The position numbers were made by a program, and so were the translations under genes. A DNA stretch of 64,000 nt. Origin: Hahellaceae bacterium (GTDB lineage Bacteria > Pseudomonadota > Gammaproteobacteria > Pseudomonadales > Oleiphilaceae). The notes beneath the pieces were generated by a model that worked only from the letters and a program-made list of their open reading frames with translations, was not told the DNA's origin and ran no database searches. Below are positions 25,871 to 34,447 of this stretch, in pieces; positions within the stretch are counted from its first letter, which is position 1; each line of letters begins with the position of its first letter. Location: contig JADJWY010000026.1 of NCBI GenBank assembly GCA_016716085.1, positions 186,001 to 250,000 on the forward strand. Reading direction: 5' to 3'.

Positions 25871-26115
25871 ACGTTCGTTCTGGCGCCCTTTACAATCAGA
25901 AACAGAAATTGTCCCGTGTCGGCATTCTCAGTCATGTCTTCCAGGACATGCTCACTGAGCCGCAGGTAGGATGGGATATCCCGCTTTGAGCCAGAATCCG
26001 TCGTGGTTACCAACAGACGCTCACCTGGCTTAATCTGCGCCAGCCGCTGTTTGGTTTTAAGCAACGGCATGGGACAGCGCAAACCGCCGAGATCAAGAAT
26101 ATGATCCGCTTGCAT
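25864..26115 (-). CDS. TusA/SirA-family sulfur carrier protein
   Basis: This 83-residue protein has the family core: GLRCPMPLLKTK with the persulfide-bearing Cys14, then PGERLLVTTTDSGSKRDIPS. It is short, cytoplasmic and complete. Gene order (perM-like, bcp, gcvR, dapA on one side and bepA, nadA on the other) matches that around PA1006 of Pseudomonas aeruginosa, which is reported to be needed for molybdenum-enzyme function including nitrate reductase. A shared role with the nar operon is inference. It overlaps perM by 7 bases. Confidence 0.9.
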   Translation of the reverse strand: MQADHILDLGGLRCPMPLLKTKQRLAQIKPGERLLVTTTDSGSKRDIPSYLRLSEHVLEDMTENADTGQFLFLIVKGARTNVC

Positions 26116-26222
26116 TAACTATAGTCTCTCCCTGCCCGTGTCGGGGCATGATAGAAATTCGTCATAAAAAAATCCAGTATGCTATCGTTGTCAGGAAACA
26201 GACTGCTTTTCGGAAATCATAA

Positions 26223-27686
26223 ATGAGACAGGGCAAACCTCTCCGTATTATGAGACTTTGCATGCCCCTATTGACCCTCCTGCTGTGGGGATCGTTGGTC
26301 GCCCATCAGACGTTTGCCGCATCCGAATTGCCCGCACTGGGAGACGGCAGTAGCGCCATATCGCCCAGTCAGGAAAAGGAATTGGGGCGTGCCTGGCTGC
26401 GTCAGCTGCGCGGCCAGGTTCCGCTGATCAGCGACCCGGCTATTTCTGATTATCTGGAAGATTTACTGTATCGCCTCGTTCCCAACAGTGAATTACTCGA
26501 CAGCGATCTGATTGTGACCGTCATCGATTCACCCGAGTTGAATGCTTTCGCAGTGCCCGGCGGCGTCATCGGGGTCAATGCGGGAATGTTTCTGTACGCC
26601 GATACCGAACAGGAACTGGCCGGCGTACTTTCGCACGAACTGGCGCACCTAAGCCAACGTCACTACGCCCGACGGCTGGAAGAATCCAATAAACAGTTAG
26701 CCCTGAATCTGGCGGGGCTACTGGCCAGCATTGTCATCGGGGCGACTGCCGGCACCGATGCCGGTGTTGCTGCCATGGCCTCCGCTCAGGCACTTTCCAT
26801 CCATCAGCAACTGAGCTACAGCCGTCAAAATGAACAGGAAGCCGATCGTTTGGGTATTCAGACACTGAATGCCAGCGGTATGAATGCCTCAGCCATGGCC
26901 AGCATGTTCAGCCGCATGATGAGAAACGAACGGTTTAACCGGGCGGTACCCGAATATTTCAGAACCCACCCGCTCACCGAGTCCCGGGTTTCAGACATGG
27001 GCGCTCGCAGCAGTAGTTACCCAGCCCGACTCTATGAGGAAAACCAGGACTTTTACTTTATTCAGGCTCGCGCCAAAACGCTCTATGCCACATCCCCGAA
27101 AGATGCGCTGGCCCACTTCAAGGCGCTCGCCCAAAGTACGCGCCGGGAATTACAACTGGAAGCCTTGTATGGCGAGGTGATGGCCCTGATTCAGGCCAAT
27201 CGGCCCAGCGAGGCTGAAAACGCGCTTGAAGCACTGCTCGGGGCGATGCCTAACGCCATCATGCCTAACCTGCTGAAACTGGACTGGCTTATGGCTCAGC
27301 GCCGGACAGATGAAGCGCTCAAACTCGTTCAACAGCAGCTGTCACTTAATCCCGGCAACTATCCACTGACGCGGGCTCAAGCCCACATCCTGACCGAGCG
27401 AATGGATTACGCAGGTGCCTACTCACTCCTTAAGCGCCTGAGTCTGACCCACACCGACGATGCGGGCCTGTGGTACGACCTCGCGGAGGCCGCCGGGCAA
27501 GCCAATGCCATTGTCGAGTTACACCGCGCCCGCGCGGAATACTTCTTTATGCGAGCAGATACCCTATCGGCCCTCAAACAACTGGAACAGGCACTGACCA
27601 AAAGCAAGGACAATTACCAGCAAAGTGTCCTGATCCGAAAACGCATGCAGGAAATCGAGGGATCGACGCAAGCCTTTACGTTTTGA
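26223..27686 (+). CDS. bepA: Periplasmic M48 metalloprotease with TPRs (BepA/YfgC-like)
   Basis: BepA is a periplasmic zinc protease and chaperone that acts on outer-membrane protein assembly, mainly LptD. The 487 residues have a signal peptide (about 1-36), a conserved LGRAWLRQLRGQVPLISDP start, the zinc motif HELAH near residue 138, the third ligand Glu in NEQEADRLG, and a C-terminal TPR array from about 285. Length matches E. coli BepA. It is transcribed away from the tusA-like gene. Confidence 0.93.
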   Translation: MRQGKPLRIMRLCMPLLTLLLWGSLVAHQTFAASELPALGDGSSAISPSQEKELGRAWLRQLRGQVPLISDPAISDYLEDLLYRLVPNSELLDSDLIVTVIDSPELNAFAVPGGVIGVNAGMFLYADTEQELAGVLSHELAHLSQRHYARRLEESNKQLALNLAGLLASIVIGATAGTDAGVAAMASAQALSIHQQLSYSRQNEQEADRLGIQTLNASGMNASAMASMFSRMMRNERFNRAVPEYFRTHPLTESRVSDMGARSSSYPARLYEENQDFYFIQARAKTLYATSPKDALAHFKALAQSTRRELQLEALYGEVMALIQANRPSEAENALEALLGAMPNAIMPNLLKLDWLMAQRRTDEALKLVQQQLSLNPGNYPLTRAQAHILTERMDYAGAYSLLKRLSLTHTDDAGLWYDLAEAAGQANAIVELHRARAEYFFMRADTLSALKQLEQALTKSKDNYQQSVLIRKRMQEIEGSTQAFTF

Positions 27687-27705
27687 CGACACCCAGCAAA
27701 ATGAC

Positions 27706-28770
27706 TCACTTGCGGCGTGAAGCGGAAAAGTTCAGCATTCGGCGCAAGGGAACCAGCGCCCGCTCGCCCAGCGCAGGATCCACTTCAACCGTTTGATCTG
27801 CATCTCTCAGAACATTACGCAGGTTTTCCAGGCTGTTCATGGCCATCCAGGGGCAATGCGCGCAGCTGCGGCAGGTTGCGCCATTTCCAGCCGTAGGTGC
27901 TTCAATGAGCAACTTATGCGGGGCAGCCTGCTGCATTTTGTAGAAAATGCCTGCATCGGTGGCTACAATGAACTGCTCATTGGGCAGACGCTGTACCGCA
28001 TCGATCAATTGGGAGGTTGAGCCAACCACGTCGGCACACTCTACCACAGAGGCCGGAGACTCTGGGTGGACGAGAATCGCAGCGCCGGGATAGAGACGCT
28101 TAAGATCCTCCAGTGCCTGCGCTTTGAACTCTTCATGCACAATACAGGACCCCTGCCACAGCAACACATCGGCGCCAGTCTGCCGGCGCACGTAATCTCC
28201 CAGATAACGATCAGGTGCCCATAGAATTTTCTCGCCCTGATGGTGCAGGTGCTCAATGACATCCACCGCAATACTGGAGGTCACCACCCAGTCGGCCCGG
28301 GCTTTTACGGCCGCCGAAGTATTGGCATACACGACCACCGTGCGATCCGGGTGAGCATCGCAATACTCGGAAAACTCTTCTACCGGGCAGCCGATGTCGA
28401 GCGAACAGGTCGCTTCGAGCGTGGGCATCAGCACGGTTTTTTCTGGATTGAGAATCTTGGCGGTTTCCCCCATGAATCGCACACCGGCAACCACCAGAGT
28501 AGACGCAGAGGCTTGATTTCCAAAACGCGCCATTTCAAGACTGTCGGCGACTTTGCCTCCGGTCTCTTCTGCCAATGCCTGAATCAGCGGATCGGTGTAA
28601 TAATGGGCCACCAGCACCGCATTTTTTGCCTGCAGTAAGTGCTTGATCTCCGTGGTCAGCGCCTGAATCTCTTCCGCATTGGGCTCGGCCTTCAGGCTTT
28701 CACGCGCCAGATGCTCTTTAACAAGGATGCGATCGGCAAATACCTTTTGCCAGTTGTCGAGATTGATCAT
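27706..28770 (-). CDS. nadA: Quinolinate synthase A
   Basis: NadA condenses iminoaspartate with dihydroxyacetone phosphate to give quinolinate for NAD. The 354-residue protein has the three [4Fe-4S] cysteine sites (in EATCSLDIGCP, in SCIVHEEF, and in CRSCAHCPWMAMNSL) and the VAHYYTDPLIQALAEETGG segment. The ATG at 28770 has AGGAC nearby; upstream codons in the same frame are not needed. It is convergent with bepA. Confidence 0.96.
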   Translation of the reverse strand: MINLDNWQKVFADRILVKEHLARESLKAEPNAEEIQALTTEIKHLLQAKNAVLVAHYYTDPLIQALAEETGGKVADSLEMARFGNQASASTLVVAGVRFMGETAKILNPEKTVLMPTLEATCSLDIGCPVEEFSEYCDAHPDRTVVVYANTSAAVKARADWVVTSSIAVDVIEHLHHQGEKILWAPDRYLGDYVRRQTGADVLLWQGSCIVHEEFKAQALEDLKRLYPGAAILVHPESPASVVECADVVGSTSQLIDAVQRLPNEQFIVATDAGIFYKMQQAAPHKLLIEAPTAGNGATCRSCAHCPWMAMNSLENLRNVLRDADQTVEVDPALGERALVPLRRMLNFSASRRK

Positions 28771-28830
28771 GGCTGTCCTGCAAGTCAAAAAGAGAGGCGT
28801 ATTTTACAGGATAAGGGGGGAGTGAAAAAG

Positions 28831-28905
28831 TGGTGGGTCGTGAAGGATTTGAACCTTCGACCAATTGGTTAAAAGCCAACTGCTCTACCACTGAGCTAAC
28901 GACCC
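28831..28905 (-). tRNA. tRNA-Lys (anticodon TTT), second copy in transcription order
   Basis: A 75-base cloverleaf with encoded CCA: acceptor GGGTCGT with ACGACCC, anticodon loop CTTTTAA, T arm GTTCAAATC. It is identical base for base to the copy at 28930-29004, with a 24-base spacer, and both are read leftward. Confidence 0.96.
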
Positions 28906-28929
28906 AGAAAGAAGACTTCGATTCGAAAG

Positions 28930-29004
28930 TGGTGGGTCGTGAAGGATTTGAACCTTCGACCAATTGGTTAAAAGCCAACTGCTCTACCACTGAGCTAACG
29001 ACCC
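28930..29004 (-). tRNA. tRNA-Lys (anticodon TTT), first copy in transcription order
   Basis: Identical to the neighbouring 28831-28905 copy, including the CCA end. A likely shared promoter lies just upstream at 29018-29045. The perfect identity suggests a recent tandem duplication or gene conversion. Confidence 0.96.
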
Positions 29005-29017
29005 AATCGAGGCCGTT

Positions 29018-29045
29018 ATAGTACGGATTTTTTGGAAAAGATCAA
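29018..29045 (-). promoter_or_regulatory. tRNA-Lys promoter
   Basis: On the minus strand TTGATC (29040-29045) and TACTAT (29018-29023) are 16 bases apart, with a GC-rich ACGGCCTCG discriminator after. It overlaps the stop codon of cpoB. Confidence 0.55.
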
Positions 29046-29887
29046 GGCGTTTTCATCTTTTTCAGGTAATCTTGCGCAAGTTTGGCCGAGGTCGTATTTG
29101 GAAAACGGCTGATTGTCTGCTGCAAAAAGGTCTCTGCCTCTTTTTTACTTCCCAAACGATCATAGGTCACGCCCAGCTTGTAAAAGGCATCAGGCGCTTT
29201 GCGATGCGAGGTGTACTTGCTGACCACCACAATGAACGCTTGCTTGGCCAACTCCGGCTTGGGAATGACAAGATAAACCTCCCCCAACCAATAATAGGCG
29301 TTAGGCGTCAGGTCAGACTCAGGATATTTATTGATGAAGGCATGAAAAGCATCCACTGCTTTTTCATATTCGCGATCTTTAATGAACTGATACGCAGCAT
29401 CATAGGCCGCCTGAGCATCCGCTGAGGGTGCCTGGGTTCTTGCTCCCGCGACCGGAGGCGTACCCGAACCGGCTACCGCTACCGGCGCAACGGCCGTCGC
29501 CGTCACCGCTGGACCCACCGCAGATAGCGGTGCAGACGCAGTTGCTCCTGCAGCATCCACCCCCGAGCTCACCGCCCCACCGCGTGCAGTTGCACCACCA
29601 CCCTGAGACATTTCAAGCAGCCGACGATCAAGGTCGATATAACGTTCCTTGCTCTGCTTTTTCAGCTGCTCGACTTCAAAGGTGAGTTGCTCCACCAGGC
29701 CACGCAGCTCGGTGATCTCCTGCCGGTTTTGTTCGAGCATGTTCAACAGCTCCGAGGCGGATCCCGGAGACATTCCAGATGACGGATTCATCTGCAGCAC
29801 CGGCGTTACGCCGGTCTGCGCCAGAACGGGCACTGAGAGCGCAACCGCGACGCCCAGTGTTGCGACTTTCAAAACACCCTTTCTCAT
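29042..29887 (-). CDS. cpoB: Periplasmic Tol-Pal-associated TPR protein
   Basis: CpoB (YbgF) coordinates peptidoglycan synthesis with outer-membrane constriction through TolA. The 281-residue protein has a signal peptide (ending VLAQ), an N-terminal coiled coil (about 50-95, NRQEITELRGLVEQLTFEVE), an Ala/Val/Gly-rich linker, and a C-terminal TPR domain from about 160 with AYDAAYQFIKDREY and PNAYYWLGEVY repeats. It is the last gene of the tol-pal operon. Confidence 0.94.
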   Translation of the reverse strand: MRKGVLKVATLGVAVALSVPVLAQTGVTPVLQMNPSSGMSPGSASELLNMLEQNRQEITELRGLVEQLTFEVEQLKKQSKERYIDLDRRLLEMSQGGGATARGGAVSSGVDAAGATASAPLSAVGPAVTATAVAPVAVAGSGTPPVAGARTQAPSADAQAAYDAAYQFIKDREYEKAVDAFHAFINKYPESDLTPNAYYWLGEVYLVIPKPELAKQAFIVVVSKYTSHRKAPDAFYKLGVTYDRLGSKKEAETFLQQTISRFPNTTSAKLAQDYLKKMKTP

Positions 29888-29939
29888 GATAATTCCGTTC
29901 GCTCCTGCGATCTAAACAAACAAAACCTAAGCGTCTGAC

Positions 29940-30500
29940 CTACTTGTATTCCAGAACCACGCGACGATTCTTGGACCAGGCACCTTCGTCGTGACCGTAA
30001 TCAACCGGGAACTCTTCCCCGAAGCTAACCACTTCCAGCTGCCCTTCGCCCGCGCCGTTGACAACCAGGAAGCGTTCAACCGCCTTGGCACGACGTTCAC
30101 CCAGCGCCAGGTTGTATTCCTTGGTGCCACGCTCATCCGCGTAACCATTCAGAACCACCTGTGCTGACGGGTTTGCCGCCAAAAAGGCCGCATGTGCGCG
30201 CAAGGGTGTTTGCGCTTCCGGGCGCAATACGGTTTGATCAAATTCAAAATAGAAGGTGCGAACTTCGCGCAGTGCACCCGCCTCAGCTTCCTGCGCCTTC
30301 AATTCGGCCAGACGCTGCTGTTCCGCCAGCTCTGACTCACTGAGACCACCGCCCATTCCCAGGCCTGTGGTTTCGGATGTGCCCGCTGCACCACCGTTCA
30401 TCCCATCGTCCATCATGGGTTGGGTATCTGTCGAAGAGCAGCCTGCAAACAAAGCAGTTGCCAATACCAGTGGGAGCATTTTAAAAGCAGACGTACGCAT
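29940..30500 (-). CDS. pal: Peptidoglycan-associated lipoprotein
   Basis: Pal anchors the outer membrane to peptidoglycan. The 186-residue protein has a lipoprotein signal with lipobox FAGC, a Gly/Met-rich linker and an OmpA-like domain (about 80-186) with NGYADERGTKEYNLALGERR, the diaminopimelate-binding loop. Its place between tolB and cpoB is standard. Confidence 0.97.
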   Translation of the reverse strand: MRTSAFKMLPLVLATALFAGCSSTDTQPMMDDGMNGGAAGTSETTGLGMGGGLSESELAEQQRLAELKAQEAEAGALREVRTFYFEFDQTVLRPEAQTPLRAHAAFLAANPSAQVVLNGYADERGTKEYNLALGERRAKAVERFLVVNGAGEGQLEVVSFGEEFPVDYGHDEGAWSKNRRVVLEYK

Positions 30501-30568
30501 AATGTAAAAATACCTCGTGGGTTAAAATCGGAAAAAATTCCGCATGTCAAGCATTAAATCAGAACCCG

Positions 30569-31879
30569 TCACCGTTTGATATAAGGAGACCACGCAGGCT
30601 CCCTCACATCACCGGACAACGCGGGCAGGGAAAATTTCGACCCTGAATTCACCCCAACGACAGCCAAAATCCCTTTTCCACGCACCTGTGTTGCATAAAT
30701 CACCATCGCTCCATTCGGCGCAACACTGGGCGATTCATCCATGCCCGTTTCCGTCAGAATGCTGGTCGTCGCATTCTCAAGATCCAGTTTAGCCAGACTA
30801 AAACGTGAGCCCAGCTGATGTACAAAATAAATCGCCTTACCATCCATGCTGTAACGGGCGCGTGCGTTATATTTCCCTTCAAAAGTTACCCGTTGAGGCA
30901 CCCCTCCGCCCGCACTCATACGATAGATTTGCGGGCCGCCGCCTCGGTCTGAGGTGAAGACAATTGTCTGACCATCCGGCGACCAGCTCGGCTCAGTATC
31001 AATCGCCCAATGGTTGGTCAAGCGTGTCAATTTGGTTGTCTTGAGGTCGAGCACATAGATTTCCGGGTTACCATCTTTCGACAGGGTCATGGCCAGGCGG
31101 GTTCCGTCTGGCGACCAGTTCGGCGCACTGTTGATACCGGGATACGAGGCGACCTTGGTGCGCAGCCCCGTTTCAACGTCCTGAACATAAATCGCCGGCC
31201 GCCCTGACTCAAAAGAGACATAGGCCAATTTGGTTGCCGTAGGTGCCCAGGCCGGTGAAATAATCGGCTGGGATGAACGGAAAATCAGGCGCGAGCGCCG
31301 TCCGTCCGCATCGGCCACTTCAAGCTTGTACTGCACCTTCGTACCGGTTCCCTCCAGCGTCACGTAGGCGATCCGGGTCGCAAACACGCCGGGGATACCG
31401 GTCAGCATTTCATAAACGATGTCGGAGATTGAGTGGGCGATATCCCGCAACTGGCCTTCGGTTCCGGCGACCTCTTTTCCAATCAGGCGCTTTTGGGACT
31501 GGACATCAAATAGCTCATAGCGAACCCGATAAATAGTGGAACCGGGGTCACGATTGACGGAACCCACCAGCAGATAACGCTGCCCAAGCACGTTCCAGTC
31601 ACGAAAAAAAACATCCTCGCCGCGCGTCGGCAAACTCAGCATATTTTCGCGCGTCAGGGGTTTCAGGTCGCCCGTACGCTGAAGGTTCTCTGAAATGATC
31701 TGCGCAATGTCTTCCGGTAGATTGGTACCGACCTGATTACCGAAGGGAACGACCGCAACCGGGATGGCACTGCGGACCCCTTGCGTAATTTCGATCACCA
31801 GATCGGCATGGACCCGCGCCGACATCCATATCCCCACCAGGGCGATGACCACCTTAACTATGCTTCGAAAACCGTTCAT
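30569..31879 (-). CDS. tolB: Tol-Pal translocation protein TolB
   Basis: TolB is a periplasmic beta-propeller that binds Pal and is released by TolA. The 436-residue protein has a signal peptide (ending VHA), the N-terminal alpha/beta domain (RSAIPVAVVPFG), and WD40-like PD40 repeats such as SPDGTRLAMTLSKDGNPEIY and EPSWSPDGQTIVFTSDRGG. AGGAGAGGT lies directly before the ATG. Confidence 0.97.
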   Translation of the reverse strand: MNGFRSIVKVVIALVGIWMSARVHADLVIEITQGVRSAIPVAVVPFGNQVGTNLPEDIAQIISENLQRTGDLKPLTRENMLSLPTRGEDVFFRDWNVLGQRYLLVGSVNRDPGSTIYRVRYELFDVQSQKRLIGKEVAGTEGQLRDIAHSISDIVYEMLTGIPGVFATRIAYVTLEGTGTKVQYKLEVADADGRRSRLIFRSSQPIISPAWAPTATKLAYVSFESGRPAIYVQDVETGLRTKVASYPGINSAPNWSPDGTRLAMTLSKDGNPEIYVLDLKTTKLTRLTNHWAIDTEPSWSPDGQTIVFTSDRGGGPQIYRMSAGGGVPQRVTFEGKYNARARYSMDGKAIYFVHQLGSRFSLAKLDLENATTSILTETGMDESPSVAPNGAMVIYATQVRGKGILAVVGVNSGSKFSLPALSGDVREPAWSPYIKR

Positions 31880-31898
31880 ACCTCTCCTCTTTAGGGCC

Positions 31899-32852
31899 TT
31901 ATTGGGGCTTGAACCGTATGGTAAAATTCCTGAAGTGGCGATTAAACACCACCGAATCTGCAGGGACTGCGTATTTCTTCACGGTATTGGCTGCGTTGAG
32001 TGCTGACTGATCGAAGGCACGATTCCCGCTGGAGCGTGCTATGCGCGCCGACATGAGTTCGCCACTGGGCAACAACTGCAAAGACAGATCGACCTCCATA
32101 CCGCGATTCTCGCCAGGGGGCGCAATCCAGCTTTCTTCCAGCTGACGGCGAATCAGATCAACATGCTTTTCCATGAGCGTCGCTTCACGCTGCTGCGCCG
32201 CACCCGTGGCATCGGCATTCATTTGATTCAGTAATTGTTGTTCCAGTGCATTGGCCTCGTTGGCCAGTGCCTGCTCTTCGGCCTGCTTGCGCTCGGCACG
32301 GCGACGCTCAACTTCCTGGCGTAACTTCTCTTCAGCCAGTTTTCGCTCATCAGCCTTACGTTTTTCGTCCGCTTTGCGCTTTTCGTCTGCCAGACGTTTC
32401 TCATCGGCTTTACGTTTTTCGTCCGCCTTACGCTTTTCCTCTGCCAGCCGCTTTTCGTCCGCTTTACGTTTATCCTCGGCCTTTTTCTGCTCTTCCTTGC
32501 GCTTTTTTTCCTCTTCTTCCTTTTTCTTTTTCAGCGCAATCGCCTGCTCATCACGTTTCCGCGCCTCTTCAGCCTTTTTTTGGGCGACTTCTTTCGCCTT
32601 TTGCTCGGCGGCTTTCTCCGCAGCACTCGGTTCAGGGGGCTTAGCCGGTGAAGGCGGTGGCGTCGGCTTTGCAGGTGCCGATTTAGGCGGCTTTTTTTCG
32701 AAAACCGAGGCGTCCACGATGGTCGCCCGCATATGCGGTGGCACGACTTCGTGTTTGTTCATGGAGGGCCAGCTGACGAGGGTCAGAATCACCACCAGGG
32801 CATGCACCAGAACCGAAAATACAATCGGCCCCTTGTACTGCGCTATTTGCAT
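31899..32852 (-). CDS. tolA: Tol-Pal inner-membrane linker protein TolA
   Basis: TolA spans the periplasm and transmits proton-motive force from TolQR to Pal. The 317 residues have a membrane helix (about 8-27, FSVLVHALVVILTLVSW), a proline-rich segment, a long Lys/Glu/Ala-rich helix (about 70-205) with KRKADE-type repeats, and a TonB-like C-terminal domain (about 225-317, HVDLIRRQLEESWIAPPG). It is shorter than E. coli TolA. Confidence 0.95.
   Translation of the reverse strand: MQIAQYKGPIVFSVLVHALVVILTLVSWPSMNKHEVVPPHMRATIVDASVFEKKPPKSAPAKPTPPPSPAKPPEPSAAEKAAEQKAKEVAQKKAEEARKRDEQAIALKKKKEEEEKKRKEEQKKAEDKRKADEKRLAEEKRKADEKRKADEKRLADEKRKADEKRKADERKLAEEKLRQEVERRRAERKQAEEQALANEANALEQQLLNQMNADATGAAQQREATLMEKHVDLIRRQLEESWIAPPGENRGMEVDLSLQLLPSGELMSARIARSSGNRAFDQSALNAANTVKKYAVPADSVVFNRHFRNFTIRFKPQ
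32336..32475. repeat. Tandem repeat in the TolA helical linker
   Basis: Imperfect 18-21 base units on the minus strand encode KRKADEKRKADE and KRLADE-like heptads in the helix of TolA. Such units change number easily by slippage and so may differ between strains. Confidence 0.65.
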
Positions 32853-32867
32853 GAAAATCCTGTTACC

Positions 32868-33290
32868 TTAAGGCAGTTCGGTAATGAGTCCCACATCAGA
32901 GACACCCGCCGCACGCAGGGCTCCCATGAGACTGACCACAGCACCGTAGGAAACGTTCGTATCGCCCCTCACCAGCACCAGTGTCGCAGGCTTCTCTTCC
33001 CTGACCGCCTTGACTTTGTTCACCAACTCCCCCAACCCCAGCGGCTTGGAACGTTCCTCGCCCACTTCGGCATAATAGGCGCCGAACGCATCGACGGCGA
33101 CAATCAGAGGAGGATCATCATTCGACACCCGAATTGCATCAGCATCCGTCTTGGGCAGCTGCACTTCGATACCCTGCATTAACATTGGTGCAGTGACCAT
33201 AAAAATGATCAGCAACACCAGCATGACGTCGATATAGGGCACCACGTTGATGTCCGACATCGGACGCCGTTTTCCTTTGATGGGCTCCAT
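32868..33290 (-). CDS. tolR: Tol-Pal proton-channel protein TolR
   Basis: TolR forms the proton-driven motor with TolQ. The 140-residue protein has one membrane helix (VPYIDVMLVLLIIFMVTAP) holding the proton-carrying Asp, and a periplasmic ExbD-like domain. Position and length are normal. Confidence 0.96.
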   Translation of the reverse strand: MEPIKGKRRPMSDINVVPYIDVMLVLLIIFMVTAPMLMQGIEVQLPKTDADAIRVSNDDPPLIVAVDAFGAYYAEVGEERSKPLGLGELVNKVKAVREEKPATLVLVRGDTNVSYGAVVSLMGALRAAGVSDVGLITELP

Positions 33291-33301
33291 AGTCTGCTCC
33301 C

Positions 33302-33988
33302 TCAGGCGGCCGAAGACGCATGCACTCTGCGATGAAGAATGCTGGAAAACTCTTCGGCAAAGGTCTGATAGGATGTCGACAGGCTATCAACCCGCGTTGA
33401 GAAACGGTTGTAGGCGATAACCGCTGGAATCGCTGCAAACAGGCCCATCGCGGTCGCGATCAGCGCCTCGGAAATTCCCGGTGCCACCGTCGCAATGGTG
33501 GCCTGCTGTAGTTGAGCCAACCCGCGAAACGAATTCATAATTCCCCAAACGGTCCCAAACAACCCCACGTAAGGGCTGGTCGAGCCAACCGTGGCCAGAA
33601 AGGACAAGTTGCTTTCGAGTTTCTCCATTTCTTTCGTCATGGCCACGCGCATCGCCCGCTGCGTGCCTTCCATCACCGCATCCGGGTCGACACCGGCCTG
33701 CTGACGCAAGCGGGTAAATTCCTTGAACCCGGCCTTGAACATGGTTTCCATCCCACTATCCGGGTTAGGCGTCGTCGTGCAGTCGCGGTAGAGCTGATTC
33801 AAATCCATGCCGGACCAGAATTTAGCCTCAAACCGGGAGGTCGCTTTTTTGGTGCGATTGTAGAGGCTGGTACGCTGGAAAATGAGGGCCCAGGACGTCA
33901 TGGATGCCAACAGTAGGGCCAGCATCACCAGCTGAACCAGAAAACTGGCATTACCGATGAGTTCCCAAACAGACAATTCTTGGCCCAC
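33302..33988 (-). CDS. tolQ: Tol-Pal proton-channel protein TolQ
   Basis: TolQ is the three-helix partner of TolR. The 228 residues show the first helix (about 15-37) and the ExbB/TolQ signature (SPYVGLFGTVWGIMNSFRGL) leading into the last two helices, with Thr residues that line the proton path. It is 25 bases downstream of ybgC. Confidence 0.96.
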   Translation of the reverse strand: MGQELSVWELIGNASFLVQLVMLALLLASMTSWALIFQRTSLYNRTKKATSRFEAKFWSGMDLNQLYRDCTTTPNPDSGMETMFKAGFKEFTRLRQQAGVDPDAVMEGTQRAMRVAMTKEMEKLESNLSFLATVGSTSPYVGLFGTVWGIMNSFRGLAQLQQATIATVAPGISEALIATAMGLFAAIPAVIAYNRFSTRVDSLSTSYQTFAEEFSSILHRRVHASSAA

Positions 33989-34012
33989 AAATTTCTCCTT
34001 ATTACCTAAACG

Positions 34013-34447
34013 CTAACTAATTTTTGACTCTCTCAACCGGGCCCTGATTCTGTGACTCAGGGAATCGGGCAATGCACTGGGCCGACGATTCAGACGATTC
34101 AGGCAGGCAACCCGGACCTGCGCGTCGGTGAGCAGACGCTCACCACACCAAACCTGCTGTTCAAAATCCAGATAAGTCTTGCCTACTTTAACAACATTTG
34201 CCGTTACCATCAGTTCATCATCCAGACAGGCAGAGGAAAGGTAACGGATGTTCAAGCTGTGCACGACGAACATAGCGGATTCATCCACGGTCTCAATACG
34301 GGGAAATCCCAAGTCACGGATAAATTCTGTACGCGCGCGCTCCATGAAGCGCAGATAGTTGGCGTAAAAAACAATCCCGCCCGCATCGGTATCTTCGATA
34401 TAGACGCGCACGGGCCACTGGAACAGCTCCGTCTCTCTATCAGGCAT
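34013..34447 (-). CDS. ybgC: Tol-Pal-associated acyl-CoA thioesterase
   Basis: This 144-residue hot-dog thioesterase has the catalytic Asp motif YIEDTDAGGIVFYANYLRFM and the ERARTEF helix. In the family it hydrolyses short-chain acyl-CoA or acyl-ACP thioesters. The ATG at 34447 overlaps the ruvB stop; a longer in-frame extension lies inside ruvB and is not used. Confidence 0.95.
   Translation of the reverse strand: MPDRETELFQWPVRVYIEDTDAGGIVFYANYLRFMERARTEFIRDLGFPRIETVDESAMFVVHSLNIRYLSSACLDDELMVTANVVKVGKTYLDFEQQVWCGERLLTDAQVRVACLNRLNRRPSALPDSLSHRIRARLRESKIS

Noticed and set aside
28831..29004. CRISPR-like direct repeat
   Set aside because: Only two repeat units, both complete tRNA genes; no spacer-repeat array and no cas genes in the window.
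28718..29021. Repeated small frames in the tRNA-Lys pair
   Set aside because: They are translations of the two identical tRNA genes.
32246..32871. Ser/Phe-rich frames opposite tolA
   Set aside because: They come from the Lys/Glu/Ala repeats of TolA read backwards.
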